Positions 62,184 to 64,000 of a DNA stretch of 64,000 bases are shown here, piece after piece (positions within the stretch are counted from its first letter, which is position 1; every line of letters begins with the position of its first letter). Made by a program: the position numbers and the translations under genes. A model generated the notes under the pieces. The model saw only the letters and a program-made list of their open reading frames with translations. It was not told the origin of the DNA and ran no database searches. Source of the DNA: Roseiarcus sp963759955 (GTDB taxonomy: Bacteria > Pseudomonadota > Alphaproteobacteria > Rhizobiales > Beijerinckiaceae); assembly GCA_963759955.1 (NCBI GenBank), contig CAVXCA010000065.1, forward strand, positions 62,001 through 126,000, written 5' to 3'.

Positions 62184-63212
62184 TCAATCCTCTCGAGGCG
62201 AATAGACGTCGCGCGTCACCTCGGCCGGATTCGGCGTCGGGCTTTCCATCGCGAATTCGATCGCGGCCGCCATTTCGGCGCGAACCTCCGCGTCGATCGC
62301 CGCGATTTCTTCGCGCGAGGCGAGGCCGAGCGCAACGACCTCGTTTTCGAACGCGGCGATCGGATCGCGCTGCCTCCAGCTCTCGATCTCCTCGCGGGTG
62401 CGATAGCGGTTGCGGTCGGAGCGCGAATGGCCGCGGGTGCGATAGGTCTTGGCCTCTATCAGCGTCGGCCCGTCGCCCCCGCGCGCCCGCTCCACGGCGA
62501 GAAAGGACGCCTCGGCGACGTCGGCGAAATTGTTGCCGTCGACGATGACGCCCGGCATCGCGTAGGCGCTGGCGCGATCGGCGACGTTGGGCGCCGCCGT
62601 CGAGCGCGTGATCGCGGTCGACATCGCGTACTGATTGTTCTCGCACACGAAGATCACCGGCAGCTTCCAGATCGAGGCGAGGTTGAGCGACTCGTGAAAC
62701 GCGCCCTCGTTATTGGCGCCGTCGCCGAAGAACGCGACGGCGACCGCGCCGTCGCCGCGCCGCTTGGCGCTGAACGCGGCGCCGACGGCGATCGGCAGGC
62801 CGCCGCCGACGATGCCGTTGGCGCCGAGGTTGCCGCGCGCGGGATCGGCGATGTGCATCGAGCCGCCGCGCCCCTTGCAATAGCCGGTTTCCTTGCCGAG
62901 GAATTCGGCGAACATCGGCTTCAAGTCGGCGCCCTTGGCGATGCAATGGCCATGGCCGCGGTGGGTCGAGGTGATAGCGTCGGCGTCGGTCAGCGGCATG
63001 CAGATCCCGACCGCCGTCGCCTCCTGCCCGATCGAGAGATGCATGGTGCCGTAGGACAGCCCGCGCACATACGAGTCTTCGGCCGCTTCCTCGAAGCGGC
63101 GGATGCGGTGCATGCGCCTCAAGGCATCGAGCGCGTCGGACGAAGAGAGCCGGAGATAGACGGGCGGGCGATGGGCGACGTGCGCATGCGCGGCGCCGGC
63201 GCGGTCAGGCAT
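62184..63212 (-). CDS. acoA: 2-oxo acid/acetoin dehydrogenase E1 component, alpha subunit
   Basis: A 342-residue E1alpha subunit. The thiamine diphosphate motif is GDGANNEGAFHESLNLAS...FVCENNQYAMS, and the phosphorylation-loop region YRTRGHSRSDRNRYRTREE is present. The N terminus carries RMHRIRRFEEAAEDSYVRGLSYGTMHLSIGQEA. First gene of the three-gene operon; no E3 gene follows, so the complex must borrow one. ATG 63212 has CGAGGAGAACGCC upstream. Confidence 0.93.
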   Translation of the reverse strand: MPDRAGAAHAHVAHRPPVYLRLSSSDALDALRRMHRIRRFEEAAEDSYVRGLSYGTMHLSIGQEATAVGICMPLTDADAITSTHRGHGHCIAKGADLKPMFAEFLGKETGYCKGRGGSMHIADPARGNLGANGIVGGGLPIAVGAAFSAKRRGDGAVAVAFFGDGANNEGAFHESLNLASIWKLPVIFVCENNQYAMSTAITRSTAAPNVADRASAYAMPGVIVDGNNFADVAEASFLAVERARGGDGPTLIEAKTYRTRGHSRSDRNRYRTREEIESWRQRDPIAAFENEVVALGLASREEIAAIDAEVRAEMAAAIEFAMESPTPNPAEVTRDVYSPRED

Positions 63213-63509
63213 GAAGGCGTTCTCCTCGGGGGCGAAGTTCGCAGGAGCGGCGCGAACTCTCGGCGTGACGCACTTTTGTACGCCTAGCAGATCGAATGTT
63301 GCCTCTCAACCTCGGGGCATATTCGCCCCTTCCGGAAAAATTGGCGAGCCGCGACAATTTATGCCTGGAAAAGTCGCAGATTTGCGCTTTCATCCGCCCT
63401 ATTTTTGCGCATAATGCCAAAACTTTCATCATTACCGTGGTCACTTGGCCTAACAGCCTCGACGATGGCGCTGAAACGCCGGTGTCGCAAGAAAATCAAG
63501 AAAGTCTCC

Positions 63510-63848
63510 ATGAAAATCATCACCGCGATCGTCAAACCGTTCAAGCTCGACGACATCCGCGAGGCGCTCGACCGGCTCGGCGCCCACGGCATGACCGTCA
63601 CCGAGGTCAAGGGATACGGCCGGCAGAAGGGCCACACCGAGATTTACCGCGGCGCCGAATATGTCGTGAACTTCGTGCCCAAGGCGCGCCTTGAAATCGC
63701 CGTGCCCGACGCGCGCGTCGACGCCGTCGTCGAGGCGATCCGCGCCGCGGCGCAGACCGGCAAGATCGGCGACGGCAAGATCTTCGTCACTCCGCTCGAG
63801 CGCGCGGTGCGCATCCGCACCGGCGAATCCAACGACGACGCTCTTTAA
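63510..63848 (+). CDS. glnK: Nitrogen regulatory protein P-II
   Basis: A 112-residue trimeric PII signal protein. Tyr51, the uridylylation site, lies in the T-loop GHTEIYRGAEYVVNF; the B-loop shows TGKIGDGKIFVTP and the C terminus ERAVRIRTGESNDDAL. It is followed 26 bp later by amtB, so GlnK rather than GlnB is the better name. GlnK blocks AmtB when nitrogen is sufficient. I looked for a -24/-12 sigma-54 promoter upstream and did not find a convincing one. Confidence 0.95.
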   Translation: MKIITAIVKPFKLDDIREALDRLGAHGMTVTEVKGYGRQKGHTEIYRGAEYVVNFVPKARLEIAVPDARVDAVVEAIRAAAQTGKIGDGKIFVTPLERAVRIRTGESNDDAL

Positions 63849-63874
63849 ATCCACCACCCATCGAGATCGCGCCT

Positions 63875-64000
63875 ATGAACCCTTTGATTCCGCGCGCCGT
63901 CCTGCCCGCGGCCGCGCTCCTTGCCCTCTCGGCGCCCGCCTTTGCGGCGGAAAGCAAGATCGATCCGGCCGACACCGCCTTCATGATCGCCGCGACGGCG
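63875..64000 (+). CDS. amtB: Ammonium transporter, N-terminal part (3' end outside window)
   Basis: The first 42 residues of an Amt/AmtB protein. A signal peptide (MNPLIPRAVLPAAALLALSAPAFAAE) is followed by SKIDPADTAFMIAATA, the start of the first transmembrane helix of Amt proteins. It is on the same strand as glnK, 26 bp downstream, the classic glnK-amtB operon. The frame runs off the right edge. Confidence 0.88.
   Translation, partial: MNPLIPRAVLPAAALLALSAPAFAAESKIDPADTAFMIAATA

Noticed and set aside
63213..63509. Sigma-54 promoter upstream of glnK
   Set aside because: Candidate TGG...TTGC pairs do not have the required -24/-12 spacing.

Overview
The window is a gene-dense, high-GC bacterial chromosome segment. 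Gene content points to an alphaproteobacterium, most likely of the order Hyphomicrobiales (Rhizobiales). The evidence is the lipid A/Kdo block cysQ-DUF4170-DUF374-waaA-lpxK, a ThrS-KdsA operon, a bacterial PolX with a PHP domain, an IscU-like/YidD pair, GlnK followed by AmtB, and many start/stop overlaps of the ATGA/GTGA type. Formate-tetrahydrofolate ligase and the energy-converting hydrogenase-related complex would fit a one-carbon-using lineage such as Beijerinckiaceae/Methylocystaceae, but that is inference. I see no rRNA, tRNA or CRISPR array.

Layout. 1-7.1 kb: a stress/nucleotide group (3' part of groEL, a COG1926-type phosphoribosyltransferase, a site-2 protease with CBS domains, a polysaccharide deacetylase, and on the minus strand polX coupled to a PAS-like/PRPP-synthetase fusion). 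7.3-14.2 kb: single metabolic genes (pyridoxal kinase, GlcG-like, PhzF, Nudix, an orphan Flp pilin with a strong terminator, a lipoprotein, DUF4336, YbaK, two uncharacterised envelope genes). 14.2-23.3 kb: lipopolysaccharide and translation genes, all minus strand except queF. 23.3-28.1 kb: an accessory pocket with a structured non-coding repeat region, a TIR-STAND-TPR protein of the type used in anti-phage defence, palindromic repeats and a ParDE toxin-antitoxin pair. 28.2-32.3 kb: two glutathione transferases around a TetR regulator, and a LysR regulator divergent from a frameshifted NmrA-like reductase. 32.3-35.8 kb: one large c-di-GMP enzyme with four GAF-type domains. 36-41.7 kb: an envelope O-acylation operon (MBOAT, three SGNH proteins, a small membrane protein) plus yidD and an IscU-like gene. 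41.8-45.4 kb: folE, hisI, a patatin, a CBS protein and an SDR. 45.6-52.7 kb: a six-gene membrane complex related to hydrogenase 4 / complex I without the nickel-iron ligands. 52.9-59.8 kb: suhB, molbindin, a universal stress protein, fhs, an aldo-keto reductase and a PEBP-like protein. 59.9-63.2 kb: an acetoin/pyruvate dehydrogenase E1alpha-E1beta-E2 operon. 63.5 kb to the end: glnK and the start of amtB.

The most interesting items are the TIR-STAND gene in its repeat-flanked pocket, the PAS-like/PRPP-synthetase fusion translationally coupled to polX, the hydrogenase-like complex that has lost its NiFe-binding cysteines, the 546-bp tandem GAF expansion in the c-di-GMP enzyme, and a decayed 3' fragment duplicate of ybaK. 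None can be called a new system from sequence alone. The first three are the best candidates.
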